Assembly (NCBI GenBank): GCA_964356335.1
Contig: CAYHHI010000002.1
Location: 62,001-126,000, forward strand
Direction: 5' to 3'
Length of the DNA: 64,000 bases
Source: CAYHHI01 sp964356335
Lineage (GTDB): Bacteria; Arandabacterota; Arandabacteria; Arandabacterales; Arandabacteraceae
Below the pieces are notes generated by a model, which made no database searches, was not told where the DNA came from, and worked only from the letters and a program-made list of their open reading frames with translations. Made by a program: the position numbers and the translations under genes. Below are positions 25,600 through 36,370 of this stretch, piece by piece (position 1 is the stretch's first letter; every line of letters begins with the position of its first letter).

Positions 25600-28500
25600 T
25601 TGAAAAAACTGGCTGTTTCTCTCACCGCGTTCCTTTCGATCCTCTTGTTACTCGCGACTCCCGGCACGGTTCTGGCAGAGCGGACCGGCTCAGACAGGAC
25701 CTCGGATTTCGCGACATATCTCAAGGACGCTAATCTGCCGGCCCTCTATCTCGCCGAGCTCAAGAGCCTGTGCCTCGAAGAGGGCGACCTCTCGGCATGC
25801 AGGGAATGCGGCAACCTCCTCGGCGAAGAGGGCAGATTCGATGAAGCCACCAGCTTCGCGGACAGGCTTACTTACCGGCGCCGTGACGTGGACCTCACCG
25901 CACGTCTCATCAAATCCTACAGTCTATTTGGCGCAGGGCATTACCTGCGCGGGGTCTCTGTTCTTGACAGCCTTATTGAGATGCTTCCACCGAAGGACAC
26001 AATGGTCGAGGCTGTTCTCCTGAGAGCCAAGTGCCAGCTGAGCTTCGGGCTGGCCGATGAAGCCCTTCTCAACCTGAGATCGATCGAGCCCCGGGTGAAG
26101 AGCGGTCAGCGCCTGGCTTATCTTGTGTGGCGCGGTAAGGCCGAGGAAGCACGCGGTGATCTCGCCAAAGCGACCAGGCTGTACGAGGAGGCATGGAAGG
26201 GAGGTGCCGTCGAGGCTGCTATTGGCCTGGTGAGATGTGATCTCAGAGACGACAAGATCGATGCCTGCCTTGCTCTTCAAAGGGAAGTGTCGAAACGAGG
26301 CCTGGCTCTGCCGCCGAAGGACGCGTGCGATCTTGCCGGAAGCTTCGGAGAGGTCCTGCCTGTCCTCTGGCATGCTCTCGTGAGACCCGTCATTGAAGAC
26401 ACCGCTTTTGATGTCAGGGCATGTCCTGACATCATCGCCTCAATGGTGCGCCTCGCCGAGGCTGAGGAAGACGTGAGTCCCTATTGCGCTGCTTTGCTCG
26501 GCCGCGATATGCCGGCAGTGTCAAAACAGAGCCTCAAGTATGCCCGTGCCTTGTCCTATAAGGAGCCGCGCATTGCCGCGGACAGCCTCACAGTCCTGGC
26601 AAGAGAGGTCTCCGACCCGCTCCTGGAGATGAGATGCCTCGGTCGTGCCATGGCGCTTGCTCCAGACAGAAGGGAAGCCCTGCTCAAGGACCTGGGCTCG
26701 GGAATACGTCCCCTCCTGGGTCGGCTCATGCCTGATGAACGGCTTTCGCTCTCCCGGACCCTTATCGACTGTGGCCTTAAGGAGATGGCCCTGACCGACA
26801 TCGAGCCCATGCTCGAGGGGCTCAAGGTAGGCCATGACGACGAAGCCATCGCCGAGATCGCATCCCTTATCGAGAAAGCGGGGGATACAAAGGGGGCCCT
26901 GGTGCTTTATGAATCGGTGGCTCAGTCACCTTTGCTGTCCGAGACCGGTCTCCGATGTGAGAGGCAAGCCTTCCTGCTCAGGAATCTGGTGCATCCGGAG
27001 CTCGATATAGCCAAAGAGGTCGAGAAGATCGCGAAGAAGGGTGCATCTGATCTTGAGCTCGGTGATCTTTTCATGGAGAAGCTCAAGGACTATGAGCGAG
27101 CTGCGACCTACTACCGGGCGGTGGTGGGCTCACCTCCCAAAGGTGCTGACGTTGACCGCATAAGGTTCAAGCTTGCCCAGGCCCTGGCTCTTGGAAGCTT
27201 GACGGCGAATTCCGACGCCGCCAGGGCGGAGGCCCTTGACTTAGTGGCTTCCCTGATAGCGTCCAAATCCGTGAAGCCGGACGAGGTAGTCGCAGCGGTG
27301 AAACTCTCAACCGATTGGCTCCAGACTGACAGGCCACGGGTGGCTCAGATAGCCACCGGCTTGAGCGAGCGTAAGGATCTATCCAGTTCCTCTCTATATG
27401 GTGTTACAGGTCTTCTATATTACCTCTTCCTGCAGGGTGACCTTGCGGTTTACGACAGATGTGCTGCCCTCCTCAGCCGGATCGTTACCGAATCGTCTTC
27501 TTCCAAGCAGGCGCCGCCTGCAGCTCTGGCGCTCGCGCGCCTCAAGTTCCTTGCGGGCGATTACGTCGGTGCCCGTGAAGCCTACGCGATGTGCGCGGAA
27601 AAATGGCGGGACCCTGCGATCGCCTCGCTGTCGAACGTCGGAATAGGCGAATGCTATCTACATTCAGGGGGGATTTCAAAGGGAGTGAATCATCTCAAGA
27701 AGGGCAGCGATTCACCGGAGACCTGTTACAAGATAGCAAGATGCTATGAAATCATCGGCCAGCCGGACTCCAGCATCACCTACTATCGAGCATCGCTCTT
27801 GAGGCTTGCCTCTTCGGCACTGATGGATCGCGTGAGATTGAGATTGGCACTCAGGCTCCTGGAGAAGGAAGGAATTGAAGCTGCGCTCGGAGTGCTTGAC
27901 TCGCCGCTGCCGGAGGTGAGGAAAAGGCTCGATGATCCCAGACATATCGTGATTGGCTCTGCTCTCTTCGCTTCAGGCTATTACAGGATCGGCACCGACA
28001 TCCTCGAGAAGACCGCCTCAGGCTCATCACCATTCGCGTGCGAATCTGCTCTTATTGCGTCCCGGGTTGTATCGCGTGACGATCCTGCTCTTGCGCAGCA
28101 AATGCTCATAACCGCTAGACCCGCTCCGGATGATGTCTTCGAAGAGTATGCCCTGCTGCTCGACCGGGCACGATATGGATGCTCATCATCCGAGCCCGGA
28201 CTCTGTACCGAGCCCAAGCAGCAGTTCAGGAAGCGGTTTCCGCTTGATCAGGACTCCTTCACGGAACTCAACCTGAGGAGGGCGTTGGTCATCTTGGAGG
28301 AGGCGCCAAGTGACACACCCGAACCCATGGTAGATAGCCTCATCACTTCCGGTGTGAAGCATCCCCTCATGGCTGAGGTGCTGTACCGCAAGGGCATTGG
28401 CCTGCTTGTCCGGGGTGACTATCCGGGCGCAGAGAAAGTATTCAGGCGGATAGGAGATACCTATCCCGACTCTGATCTCGACCGTGACGCCTGTTTCAAG

Positions 28501-29157
28501 CTCGGGAGCACTTACTATCTCATGGAGAAGTACGACTCATCCGCTCTCTATTTTGGCCTTGCAGCCCTGTCAAGCAAACCCTCGCTGGCGAGAGATGCCC
28601 TCTTTAATTACAGCCTTGCGCTTGAGCAGATCCGGGAGTTCGCCAAAGCTGCCCAAGCCTCAAACCAGCTTTCGGTACGGTTTCCGTTCGCGGACCAGTT
28701 CGAAAGATCGTTGGTAAGGACCGGCTTCTGTCTCCAGAGCGATGGCAAACCCTTTGAGGCCTTAGCAGCGTACAGCGGGGTGCTCCGCTACACGGAGCAA
28801 GCTGAGACCATGGCCGAGACCAGGTACTGGATGGGGGAATCCTTTTCAGAGATGGGCGATCACCTGCGGGCTGCCTGCGAATTCCTGAGAATCGGCTACC
28901 TTTATCCAAAGGAGGGACAGTGGGCGGGGACGGCATCGTATATGGCAGGTGCTGAGTGTGAGAAGGCAGGTTTGACCGATCACGCAGCAGCCATATATAG
29001 ACAGAATGTCCGCAAGTTCGGTAAGACTAGCGATTGGGGCAAGGCTTCTGACGAGAGATTGACGGAACTGCTTAAAGCGAAGGAGACCTCTAAGCGGATC
29101 CAGCCCCTGGGAGAGAAGGAGCCGCCAAAGGACAAGGAAGCGCCTGGGGCGAAGTAG
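25600..29157 (+). CDS. Large exported tetratricopeptide-repeat protein
   Basis: An 1185-residue protein beginning with a clear signal peptide (MKKLAVSLTAFLSILLLLATPGTVLA). The rest is helical repeat: divergent TPR-like units throughout, with the best copies in the last third (RKGIGLLVRGDYPGAEKVFRRIG, CFKLGSTYYLMEKYDSSALYF). The C-terminus is charged and Lys/Pro-rich. Such tandem repeats resemble periplasmic or outer-membrane scaffolds of the YbgF/BamD kind in style, but at far greater length. There is no lipobox cysteine. The TTG start at 25600 is supported by the signal peptide and by CGAGGT nine bases upstream. uvrA follows after nine bases. Confidence 0.85.
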   Translation: MKKLAVSLTAFLSILLLLATPGTVLAERTGSDRTSDFATYLKDANLPALYLAELKSLCLEEGDLSACRECGNLLGEEGRFDEATSFADRLTYRRRDVDLTARLIKSYSLFGAGHYLRGVSVLDSLIEMLPPKDTMVEAVLLRAKCQLSFGLADEALLNLRSIEPRVKSGQRLAYLVWRGKAEEARGDLAKATRLYEEAWKGGAVEAAIGLVRCDLRDDKIDACLALQREVSKRGLALPPKDACDLAGSFGEVLPVLWHALVRPVIEDTAFDVRACPDIIASMVRLAEAEEDVSPYCAALLGRDMPAVSKQSLKYARALSYKEPRIAADSLTVLAREVSDPLLEMRCLGRAMALAPDRREALLKDLGSGIRPLLGRLMPDERLSLSRTLIDCGLKEMALTDIEPMLEGLKVGHDDEAIAEIASLIEKAGDTKGALVLYESVAQSPLLSETGLRCERQAFLLRNLVHPELDIAKEVEKIAKKGASDLELGDLFMEKLKDYERAATYYRAVVGSPPKGADVDRIRFKLAQALALGSLTANSDAARAEALDLVASLIASKSVKPDEVVAAVKLSTDWLQTDRPRVAQIATGLSERKDLSSSSLYGVTGLLYYLFLQGDLAVYDRCAALLSRIVTESSSSKQAPPAALALARLKFLAGDYVGAREAYAMCAEKWRDPAIASLSNVGIGECYLHSGGISKGVNHLKKGSDSPETCYKIARCYEIIGQPDSSITYYRASLLRLASSALMDRVRLRLALRLLEKEGIEAALGVLDSPLPEVRKRLDDPRHIVIGSALFASGYYRIGTDILEKTASGSSPFACESALIASRVVSRDDPALAQQMLITARPAPDDVFEEYALLLDRARYGCSSSEPGLCTEPKQQFRKRFPLDQDSFTELNLRRALVILEEAPSDTPEPMVDSLITSGVKHPLMAEVLYRKGIGLLVRGDYPGAEKVFRRIGDTYPDSDLDRDACFKLGSTYYLMEKYDSSALYFGLAALSSKPSLARDALFNYSLALEQIREFAKAAQASNQLSVRFPFADQFERSLVRTGFCLQSDGKPFEALAAYSGVLRYTEQAETMAETRYWMGESFSEMGDHLRAACEFLRIGYLYPKEGQWAGTASYMAGAECEKAGLTDHAAAIYRQNVRKFGKTSDWGKASDERLTELLKAKETSKRIQPLGEKEPPKDKEAPGAK

Positions 29158-29166
29158 GGATAAGTA

Positions 29167-32028
29167 ATGCCCAAAGATCACATAGTTGTACGGGGTGCCC
29201 GCGAGCACAATCTCAAGTCCATAGATGTCAAGATCCCTAGAGACAAGATCACTGTGATCACAGGCTTGAGCGGCTCCGGCAAGTCCTCGCTTGCCTTCGA
29301 TACCATTTATGCCGAGGGACAGCGGCGTTATGTGGAATCCCTCTCCACCTATGCGAGGCAGTTCCTCGGGCAGACGGAAAAGCCCGACGTCGATTACATT
29401 GAAGGCCTCTCACCCGCGATCAGCATCGAGCAGCGCACCGCAGGCACCAATCCGAGATCAACCGTTGGCACCATAACCGAGATCTATGATTATCTGCGCC
29501 TGCTCTTCGCGAGGGTAGGCGTTCCCCATTGCTTCAAGTGCGGCAAGGAGATCTCAAGGCAAACCGTCGAGCAGATGGTCGATGGTTTACTGGAACTCAA
29601 AGCCGGCACGCCGGTCCAGATTATGGCACCGCTTGTGAGGGGCCGCAAGGGCGAGCACCGTAACCTCATAGAGAAGGCACGGAGAGATGGTTTCGTCAGG
29701 GGCAGAGTCGATGGCGTGCTTCATGATCTGGATGGAAGAATCAAGATAGACAAGAAGAAGAAGCATACAATCGAGGTGGTCGTTGACAGATTGAAGATCG
29801 GAGCGGACATCCGCTGGCGCCTTGCCGATTCAATCGAGACTGCCCTGAAGATGGGTGGCGGAATCGTCTCGGTTGCCATCGGCAACAGGGAAGAACGGCT
29901 CTTGAGCCAGCTCTTCGCATGTGTTGACTGCGGCGTGGGCGTCCCCGAGATATCGCCTCGCACGTTCTCCTTTAACAGCCCCTATGGTGCATGCCAGGTG
30001 TGTGATGGTATCGGCAGGAAACTTGAGATTGACGCCTCGCTTGTTGTCCCGGACGGTTCCATCTCGGTTGCGGACGGTGCCGTCATACCGTGGGGCAAGA
30101 CGCGAGCGAGTGTCACGTGGGCGATGGTCGAGTGTGTTGCCAAGCGTTACGGCATTCCCCTTGAGAAGCCCTTTACCTCTCTCTCCGAGGCACAGAAGCG
30201 CGTCATGCTGTACGGTTCAGGCAACGAAGAGATTGTCTTCAAGCTTGCCACAAAGCGCGGCCACGCTGAGTACCTGTCGGCCTTTGAGGGTGTGATACCC
30301 AACCTCGAGCGGCGCTACCTCGAGACGGAATCTGAAGAGATACGCTCATGGCTGGAGCAGTTCATGACCATGAAACCTTGCCCCGCATGCCAGGGAACAA
30401 GGCTCCGTCCCGAGAGCCTCTCAATCAAGATCGCGGGGAAGTCCATAAGCGACGTCACGGACCTTTCCGTAGATCATGCTCTCAGGCTTTTCGGCAGCCT
30501 TGAAGTCCCGCTCACTCTCAAGAAGATCGCCTCTCCCATAGTGAAAGAGATGAAGGAGAGGCTCAGGTTCATGGTTGACGTGGGGCTCGGTTATCTCACC
30601 CTCGCGCGGTCCGCATCGACCCTTGCCGGCGGGGAGCTTCAGCGGATCCGGCTCGCGACTCAGATAGGCTCAAGTCTGGTGGGAGTCCTATATGTGCTCG
30701 ACGAGCCCAGCATCGGGCTACACATGCGCGACAACAGGAGACTGCTCAATACCTTGAAGCGGCTGAGGGACATGGGCAACACCGTCATAGTGGTGGAGCA
30801 CGACCGGGAAACCATAATGGCAGCTGACTACCTGATCGATCTCGGCCCGGGTGCCGGCAAGGATGGTGGTAGGGTGGTTGCGGTCGGAACGCCCGATGAG
30901 GTGAAAGCAAGCCCCAATTCTCTCACGGGCAGATATCTGAGCGGCGAAAAGTGGATTCCAACCCCTGCCGCAAGGCGAAAAGGAAGCGGCCAACACATCG
31001 TGATAAGGGGTGCATGTCAGCACAATCTCAAGAACATCGATGTAGGAGTGCCGATCGGCACGCTAACCTGCGTGACCGGTGTCTCGGGCTCGGGCAAGAG
31101 CACACTGGTGAACGAAATCCTTTACAGGGCGCTCGCGCGCCACTTCTATACATCAAAGGAGGAACCCGGCAAACATGCAGGCATCGATGGCATCGACCTC
31201 GTCGATAAGGTGATTGACATAGATCAGTCACCCATCGGGCGAACCCCGAGGTCCAATCCCGCCACCTACACGGGTTTCTTTGGCCCCATCAGGGACGTCT
31301 TTGCCCAGGTGCCCGAAGCCAGGATGAGAGGTTACAAGGCCGGCAGGTTCAGCTTCAATGTCAAAGGCGGGCGGTGCGAGGCCTGTGAAGGCGACGGGGT
31401 CATAAAAATCGAGATGCATTTCTTGCCTGATGTCTATGTGAGGTGCGACGTCTGCAAGGGCAAGCGCTATGAACGGGAAACCCTGGAGATAAAGTACAAG
31501 GGCAAGAACATCGCGGAAGTCCTGGAAATGACCGTGGCAGAGGCACGAGAGTTTTTCGCGAACATCCCCCCCGTGAGACGGAAACTCGAAACTCTCTATG
31601 ACGTCGGCCTGGGCTACATCGGGCTGGGCCAGCCTGCAACAACCCTGTCAGGAGGGGAGGCCCAGCGCGTGAAACTCGCCAAAGAGCTCTCCAGAGTGAG
31701 CACGGGCCGCACGTTATACATCCTGGATGAGCCGACCACAGGCCTTCATTTCGAAGATACCCTGATGCTGCTGGACGTCCTGAGAAGGCTCGTGGACAAA
31801 GGTAACACAGTGGTCATCATCGAACACAATCCTGATTGCATAAAAGTTGCCGACTATATAGTAGACCTGGGGCCGGAAGGTGGCGACGCCGGCGGCTGGA
31901 TTGTTGCCGAAGGAACTCCGGAGGAGGTCGCAGCCTGTCCCAGATCCCACACCGGCGATGTCCTCAAATGCATCTTCGACGAAGAAGCCCAGCGCTACAG
32001 GCTTGAAAAAAAGGTGATTTCGGGGTAA
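29167..32028 (+). CDS. uvrA: Excinuclease ABC subunit A
   Basis: A 953-residue damage-recognition ATPase of nucleotide excision repair with two ABC modules. The first Walker A is GLSGSGKSS and the first signature is [17 protein letters not shown]. The second module has [25 protein letters not shown] and a DEPTTGL Walker B end. Zinc-binding pairs are seen in CFKCG, CPACQGT, and the C-terminal CEACEGDG...CDVCKGKRY. Length and domain order are normal. It follows the large TPR gene by nine bases and may share its promoter. Confidence 0.97.
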   Translation: MPKDHIVVRGAREHNLKSIDVKIPRDKITVITGLSGSGKSSLAFDTIYAEGQRRYVESLSTYARQFLGQTEKPDVDYIEGLSPAISIEQRTAGTNPRSTVGTITEIYDYLRLLFARVGVPHCFKCGKEISRQTVEQMVDGLLELKAGTPVQIMAPLVRGRKGEHRNLIEKARRDGFVRGRVDGVLHDLDGRIKIDKKKKHTIEVVVDRLKIGADIRWRLADSIETALKMGGGIVSVAIGNREERLLSQLFACVDCGVGVPEISPRTFSFNSPYGACQVCDGIGRKLEIDASLVVPDGSISVADGAVIPWGKTRASVTWAMVECVAKRYGIPLEKPFTSLSEAQKRVMLYGSGNEEIVFKLATKRGHAEYLSAFEGVIPNLERRYLETESEEIRSWLEQFMTMKPCPACQGTRLRPESLSIKIAGKSISDVTDLSVDHALRLFGSLEVPLTLKKIASPIVKEMKERLRFMVDVGLGYLTLARSASTLAGGELQRIRLATQIGSSLVGVLYVLDEPSIGLHMRDNRRLLNTLKRLRDMGNTVIVVEHDRETIMAADYLIDLGPGAGKDGGRVVAVGTPDEVKASPNSLTGRYLSGEKWIPTPAARRKGSGQHIVIRGACQHNLKNIDVGVPIGTLTCVTGVSGSGKSTLVNEILYRALARHFYTSKEEPGKHAGIDGIDLVDKVIDIDQSPIGRTPRSNPATYTGFFGPIRDVFAQVPEARMRGYKAGRFSFNVKGGRCEACEGDGVIKIEMHFLPDVYVRCDVCKGKRYERETLEIKYKGKNIAEVLEMTVAEAREFFANIPPVRRKLETLYDVGLGYIGLGQPATTLSGGEAQRVKLAKELSRVSTGRTLYILDEPTTGLHFEDTLMLLDVLRRLVDKGNTVVIIEHNPDCIKVADYIVDLGPEGGDAGGWIVAEGTPEEVAACPRSHTGDVLKCIFDEEAQRYRLEKKVISG

Positions 32029-32075
32029 CTTTACCTGTTCTGTGAAATATGGACTGAACGCAAGGAGAACGGAAA

Positions 32076-33173
32076 ATCATAGCAATCGAGATAGAGAAAA
32101 CGCCACTTTATTCAAAGCATGTCGAGCTTGGAGCCAAGATGGTGTCCTTCGCAGGTTTCTACATGCCGGTGGAGTACTCGGGTATAGTGGGCGAACACCA
32201 GAGCGTGAGAAAAGAAGCGGGAATATTCGACGTTTCCCATATGGGTGAGATATCCGTAACCGGGGAAGATGCCCGCGGTTGGCTCAACCAAATGACCACC
32301 AACGACGTCTCGAATCTTGCGCTTTTTCAGGGTCAGTATACGACAATTTTGAACGACCGCGGAGGTGTGATTGACGACCTCATAGTCTATAAGCGGGCGG
32401 ACGATTACCTGCTGGTCCCTAATGCATCCAACAGCGACCGCGTTTTTCAGTGGCTGGTGGGGAAAGCGGCCAACGGGGTGAGGCTTGAGAACCAGACAAG
32501 AGCCACAGGGCAGATTGCCGTCCAGGGTCCAAAGGCCTTTGATCTCGTTGGCCGGCTTTTGAGCAATGACGTCTCCCATCTGGGCTACTTCCACTCAATG
32601 CTTTCGCGCATCGGTGATGTGGACTGCTTCATATCGCGAACGGGCTACACCGGGGAGGATGGCTTCGAGATTTACATGGACGCCGCCAAGGCCGAGCGAG
32701 TCTGGGACCTCATCATGGATGGTTCTCCCAGGCCGCAGCCGTGCGGTCTAGGCGCCAGGGATACCCTGAGGCTCGAGATGGCTTACCGGCTTCACGGCAG
32801 TGACATGGATGAGACCACAACTCCCCTGGAAGCAGGGCTCGGCTGGGTTGTCAAGATGGATAAGGGGGATTTTGTCGGCAAGGAAGCGCTTCGGACTCAG
32901 ACTGAGCATGGCGTGTCCAGGCGCTTGATCGGGCTCCGCTCCGATTCAAGGCGCGTTCCCAGGCACGGCTGCCCTGTCATGGTGGAAGGCAAAGAAGTCG
33001 GCAAAGTCACAAGCGGTGGTTTCTCGCCATCCCTGCAGTGTGGCATTGCCCTTGCCTATGTCGATTCGGCATGGGCGAGCCGGGACAGGGCCTTCAAGAT
33101 TGACGTAAGAGGCCAGCTGATAGACGCAGCTTTCGAGAAGGGGCCTTTCTACAAGAAGGCATCGCACAAATAG
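32076..33173 (+). CDS. gcvT: Glycine cleavage T-protein (aminomethyltransferase), apparently with a non-canonical start codon
   Basis: About 364 residues. GcvT moves the methylene group from aminomethyl-lipoyl-H to tetrahydrofolate and releases ammonia. Conserved blocks are KTPLYSKHVELGAKMVSFAGF, FDVSHMGEI, LNDRGGVIDDL, RTGYTGEDGFE and GARDTLRLEM. The first ATG in frame (32139) would delete the conserved TPLY segment. The open frame runs back to a stop at 32055-32057 but holds no ATG, GTG or TTG. AAGGAG (32062-32067) points to ATC 32076 or ATA 32079. I give 32076. A sequencing error is the alternative. Confidence 0.85.
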   Translation: MIAIEIEKTPLYSKHVELGAKMVSFAGFYMPVEYSGIVGEHQSVRKEAGIFDVSHMGEISVTGEDARGWLNQMTTNDVSNLALFQGQYTTILNDRGGVIDDLIVYKRADDYLLVPNASNSDRVFQWLVGKAANGVRLENQTRATGQIAVQGPKAFDLVGRLLSNDVSHLGYFHSMLSRIGDVDCFISRTGYTGEDGFEIYMDAAKAERVWDLIMDGSPRPQPCGLGARDTLRLEMAYRLHGSDMDETTTPLEAGLGWVVKMDKGDFVGKEALRTQTEHGVSRRLIGLRSDSRRVPRHGCPVMVEGKEVGKVTSGGFSPSLQCGIALAYVDSAWASRDRAFKIDVRGQLIDAAFEKGPFYKKASHK

Positions 33174-33188
33174 AAAGGAGACTTGCTG

Positions 33189-33566
33189 ATGGTTCAGGAT
33201 GGCCTGCTCTATAGCAAGGAGCACGAATGGGTCAAGGCCGAAGGTGACATCGCGATCATAGGCATAACTGACTTTGCGCAGAATCAACTCGGCGACATCG
33301 TCTATGTTGAACTCCCCGCTGCTGGAGCCAAGGTGGAATTCATGAAGGCCTTCGGCACGGTGGAAGCTGTCAAGGCCGTGAGCGACCTCTATTCCCCTGT
33401 CTCAGGCGAAGTGATTGAAGCCAATGCCACACTCGGCAGCGACCCTGCCGTGATCAAATCATCGCCCTATGGGGATGGCTGGATGATCAAGGTGAGAATG
33501 GCCGACAAGCAGGAGCTCACGCGGCTCATGAAGGCCGCCGAGTACCGGCAGATTGTAGGGGAGTAG
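33189..33566 (+). CDS. gcvH: Glycine cleavage H-protein
   Basis: A 125-residue lipoyl carrier that shuttles the aminomethyl group between P, T and L proteins. The barrel-sandwich core YSKEHEWV...GITDFAQNQLGDIVYVELP is followed by the lipoylation site E59-A-V-K62-A, so K62 should carry the lipoyl arm. The ATG at 33189 sits eight bases after AAAGGAG; the TTG at 33183 is too close to it. It follows gcvT by 15 bases. A candidate lipoyl-attaching enzyme lies at the end of the same run (43630). Confidence 0.96.
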   Translation: MVQDGLLYSKEHEWVKAEGDIAIIGITDFAQNQLGDIVYVELPAAGAKVEFMKAFGTVEAVKAVSDLYSPVSGEVIEANATLGSDPAVIKSSPYGDGWMIKVRMADKQELTRLMKAAEYRQIVGE

Positions 33567-33572
33567 GCGAGC

Positions 33573-34925
33573 ATGGATTTCGTGCCTGTTGGTGACCGGG
33601 AAAGGGCTGAAATGCTTCGTGCGATAGGCGCAGCCTCTTTTGACGACCTGCTCACCGATATACCCGAAGAACTCAGGCTCAAGCGCGGCCTTCGCCTGCC
33701 GCCACCGCTGTCAGAGCTTGAGGCCAGACGGCACCTCAAGCATCTTTCCGAGACCAATGCGTCGGCTGACCAGTGGCTGTGCTTCCTTGGCGGGGGAGCC
33801 TACGACCACTATGTCCCGAGCGTGGTTGACGAGCTGAGCTCACGGGCAGAGTTCTATACTGCGTACACGCCTTACCAGCCCGAGGTGAGCCAGGGCACGC
33901 TCCAGACCATCTATGAGTTCCAGTCCTTGATCACGCGCCTCACCGGCATGGAGATCTCGAACGCATCGCTCTACGATGGCGGAACCGCTGTGGCCGAAGC
34001 CGTGCTTATGGCCAATGCCATAAATGGAAGAAGCGAGATTGTTGTCAGCGGATGCCTCAATCCGATGAAACTCTCGATACTTGGCACCTATCTCAAGGCA
34101 AGTGGAATCGTGATGAGGCGAACCGGCTGGAAAGGTGGTTCTACTGATCCGGATGAGGTGAGATCGCTGATAAACGAGAAGACCAGCTCGGTCGTCATCG
34201 AGACCCCTAACTTTTTCGGCGTGGTGGAAGATTCGAAGGCGATCGCCGAGATGGCCCGGCAGAAGGGCTCCCTCATTATAGTCTCGGTTGACCCGATATC
34301 TCTGGGAATCCTTGCGGCGCCTTCGGAATATGGGGCCGACATTGTTGTCGGCGAAGGCCAGGCGCTGGGCAACCACCTGAGTTTCGGAGGACCTTATCTG
34401 GGTTTCATGGCCACTAAGAAGGAACACATCAGGCGAATCCCGGGGAGGATCGTCGGGAGAACGGTGGACAGAGCCGGCAAGATCTGTTTCTGCCTGACGC
34501 TTCAGACGCGCGAGCAGCACATAAGAAGGGAGAAGGCAACATCAAATATTTGCACCAATCAGGCCTTGATTGCTCTTCGGGCTGCGGTATATCTCTGCTG
34601 GCTTGGCAAGCAAGGCATCACGGAACTGGCGACCCTGTGCCTTTCAAAAGCTGTCTATGCTCAGAAAGCACTTGCTTCGCATGGCTTCAATCTTGATTTC
34701 AATAAACCGTTCTTCAAAGAGTTCGTGGTCCGGCTCCCGCTGGAGGCCAGCCTGCTGGCTGGCAGGCTTGTCGGCCAGCGCATACTCGCGGGAATCCCTC
34801 TCGGCAGATTCTACCCGGAGGCGCCCAATTCGCTCCTGGTCTCCTTCACCGAGAAGCGGACCAAGGCTGAGATAGACATGCTTGTGGATACCATGGCACG
34901 CACGGTGCGAGGCTGGGAGGTGTAG
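33573..34925 (+). CDS. gcvPA: Glycine dehydrogenase (decarboxylating) subunit 1
   Basis: A 450-residue N-terminal half of the split P-protein. Typical blocks are FLGGGAYDHYVPSVVDEL, YTPYQPEVSQGTLQTIYEFQS, SNASLYDGGTA, and TREQHIRREKATSNICTNQAL. With subunit 2 it forms the PLP enzyme that decarboxylates glycine onto the H-protein lipoyl arm. Split P-proteins are common in bacteria outside Proteobacteria. Six bases separate it from gcvH and two from gcvPB. Confidence 0.96.
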   Translation: MDFVPVGDRERAEMLRAIGAASFDDLLTDIPEELRLKRGLRLPPPLSELEARRHLKHLSETNASADQWLCFLGGGAYDHYVPSVVDELSSRAEFYTAYTPYQPEVSQGTLQTIYEFQSLITRLTGMEISNASLYDGGTAVAEAVLMANAINGRSEIVVSGCLNPMKLSILGTYLKASGIVMRRTGWKGGSTDPDEVRSLINEKTSSVVIETPNFFGVVEDSKAIAEMARQKGSLIIVSVDPISLGILAAPSEYGADIVVGEGQALGNHLSFGGPYLGFMATKKEHIRRIPGRIVGRTVDRAGKICFCLTLQTREQHIRREKATSNICTNQALIALRAAVYLCWLGKQGITELATLCLSKAVYAQKALASHGFNLDFNKPFFKEFVVRLPLEASLLAGRLVGQRILAGIPLGRFYPEAPNSLLVSFTEKRTKAEIDMLVDTMARTVRGWEV

Positions 34926-34927
34926 GC

Positions 34928-36370
34928 ATGACTCAGGGGGTCACAATATTCGAGAAGAGCAAACCCGGAAAGAAGAGTTATTCCTTGCCTGCAGCTGACG
35001 TGCCGTTGGTGAAGCCCGAGGCCGTGTTGTCGCGTGATGTGCTGAGGAAGAGTGCACTCAGGCTTCCGGAGGTCTCAGAGCCTGAGATAGTCAGGCACTT
35101 CGTGGGCCTCTCGGTCCTGAATCATCATGTTGACAAGGATTTCTACCCGCTTGGATCGTGTACCATGAAATACAATCCCAAGGTGAATGAGCAGGTGGCA
35201 GTCCTTGAGGGCTTCTTACAGGTTCATCCTTTGGTGGACCACACCCTCGCTCAGGGTGCCATGGGTGTCATCTACGAGCTCGGACGGGCTCTCTGCGAAA
35301 TAGCGGGTATGGACGACATAACGATGACTCCGGCTGCGGGTGCCCATGGGGAGCTGACGGGAATGCTCCTGGTCAGGGCTTACCATGAGGATCGTGGCAA
35401 GACGAGGAAAAAGGTGCTGATCCCCGATTCGGCGCATGGCACCAATCCCGCGAGCGTACGCATCGCCGGCTACGATGCAGTTGAAGTGAAATCGGACTCA
35501 AATGGCAGGCTCAGCCCCGAAGCCTTGAAGCCCCATGTCGATGATGAAGTCGCTGCGATCATGATCACCAATCCCAATACCCTCGGCCTCTTCGAGACCA
35601 ACATATCCCGTATTGCCGAGATGATTCATGATGCAGGCGGTCTGGTTTACATGGATGGAGCGAACATGAACGCCCTTCTGGGCATATCAAGGCCGGGAGA
35701 CTTCGGCTGTGATTTGGTGCACCTCAATCTGCATAAGACCTTTTCGACGCCTCACGGAGGGGGAGGCCCGGGATCGGGCCCCGTCGCTGTGAAGGCGAAC
35801 CTTGCCCCGTATCTTCCTGTCCCGCTTGTGGAGAAGAGCCGCGGAGGCTATCACTTCGTCCGCGAGAGGCCGAAATCAATCGGAAGAGTCCACACCTTCT
35901 ATGGCAACTTCGCCGTGATCGTGAAGGCTTATTGCTATCTTCTCATGGCGGGAGGCGAAGGCCTCAGGAACGTCGCTGAGAGTGCGATAATCAATGCGAA
36001 CTACCTCATGGAACGGCTCAAAGCGAGTTACAGTCTGCCGTACGACACCATCTGCAAACACGAATTTGTGCTGTCGGGCAAGGACAAAGTCGGCGGTGGT
36101 GTCAAGACGATTGACATTGCCAAACGGCTGATGGACTACGGCTTCCATCCGCCCACGGTCTATTTCCCACTGATTGTCGAGGAGGCTCTGATGATCGAGC
36201 CGACCGAGACCGAATCCAGGGAGACACTGGACAGGTTCGCCGAAGCAATGGAGAAGATTGCTGCCGAGATAAGAACAAATCCTGACCTTGTGCGGGGGGC
36301 GCCCTACACTACGCCTGTGGGCAGGGTAGATGAAGGGTTGGCAGCCAGGAGGCTTGATGTCGCCGAGTAG
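34928..36370 (+). CDS. gcvPB: Glycine dehydrogenase (decarboxylating) subunit 2
   Basis: A 480-residue PLP-bearing half of the split P-protein. The cofactor lysine is K270 in HLNLHKTFSTPHGGGGPG. Other family blocks are FYPLGSCTMKYNPK, TPAAGAHGELTG, PDSAHGTNPAS and MDGANMNALLG. The dihydrolipoamide dehydrogenase (L-protein) that completes the system is not in the window. Its end overlaps the start of the next small membrane-protein gene. Confidence 0.96.
   Translation: MTQGVTIFEKSKPGKKSYSLPAADVPLVKPEAVLSRDVLRKSALRLPEVSEPEIVRHFVGLSVLNHHVDKDFYPLGSCTMKYNPKVNEQVAVLEGFLQVHPLVDHTLAQGAMGVIYELGRALCEIAGMDDITMTPAAGAHGELTGMLLVRAYHEDRGKTRKKVLIPDSAHGTNPASVRIAGYDAVEVKSDSNGRLSPEALKPHVDDEVAAIMITNPNTLGLFETNISRIAEMIHDAGGLVYMDGANMNALLGISRPGDFGCDLVHLNLHKTFSTPHGGGGPGSGPVAVKANLAPYLPVPLVEKSRGGYHFVRERPKSIGRVHTFYGNFAVIVKAYCYLLMAGGEGLRNVAESAIINANYLMERLKASYSLPYDTICKHEFVLSGKDKVGGGVKTIDIAKRLMDYGFHPPTVYFPLIVEEALMIEPTETESRETLDRFAEAMEKIAAEIRTNPDLVRGAPYTTPVGRVDEGLAARRLDVAE

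Noticed and set aside
32029..32075. Glycine riboswitch before gcvT
   Set aside because: Only 47 bases separate uvrA from the gcvT start, too short for the aptamer, and no aptamer core is visible.
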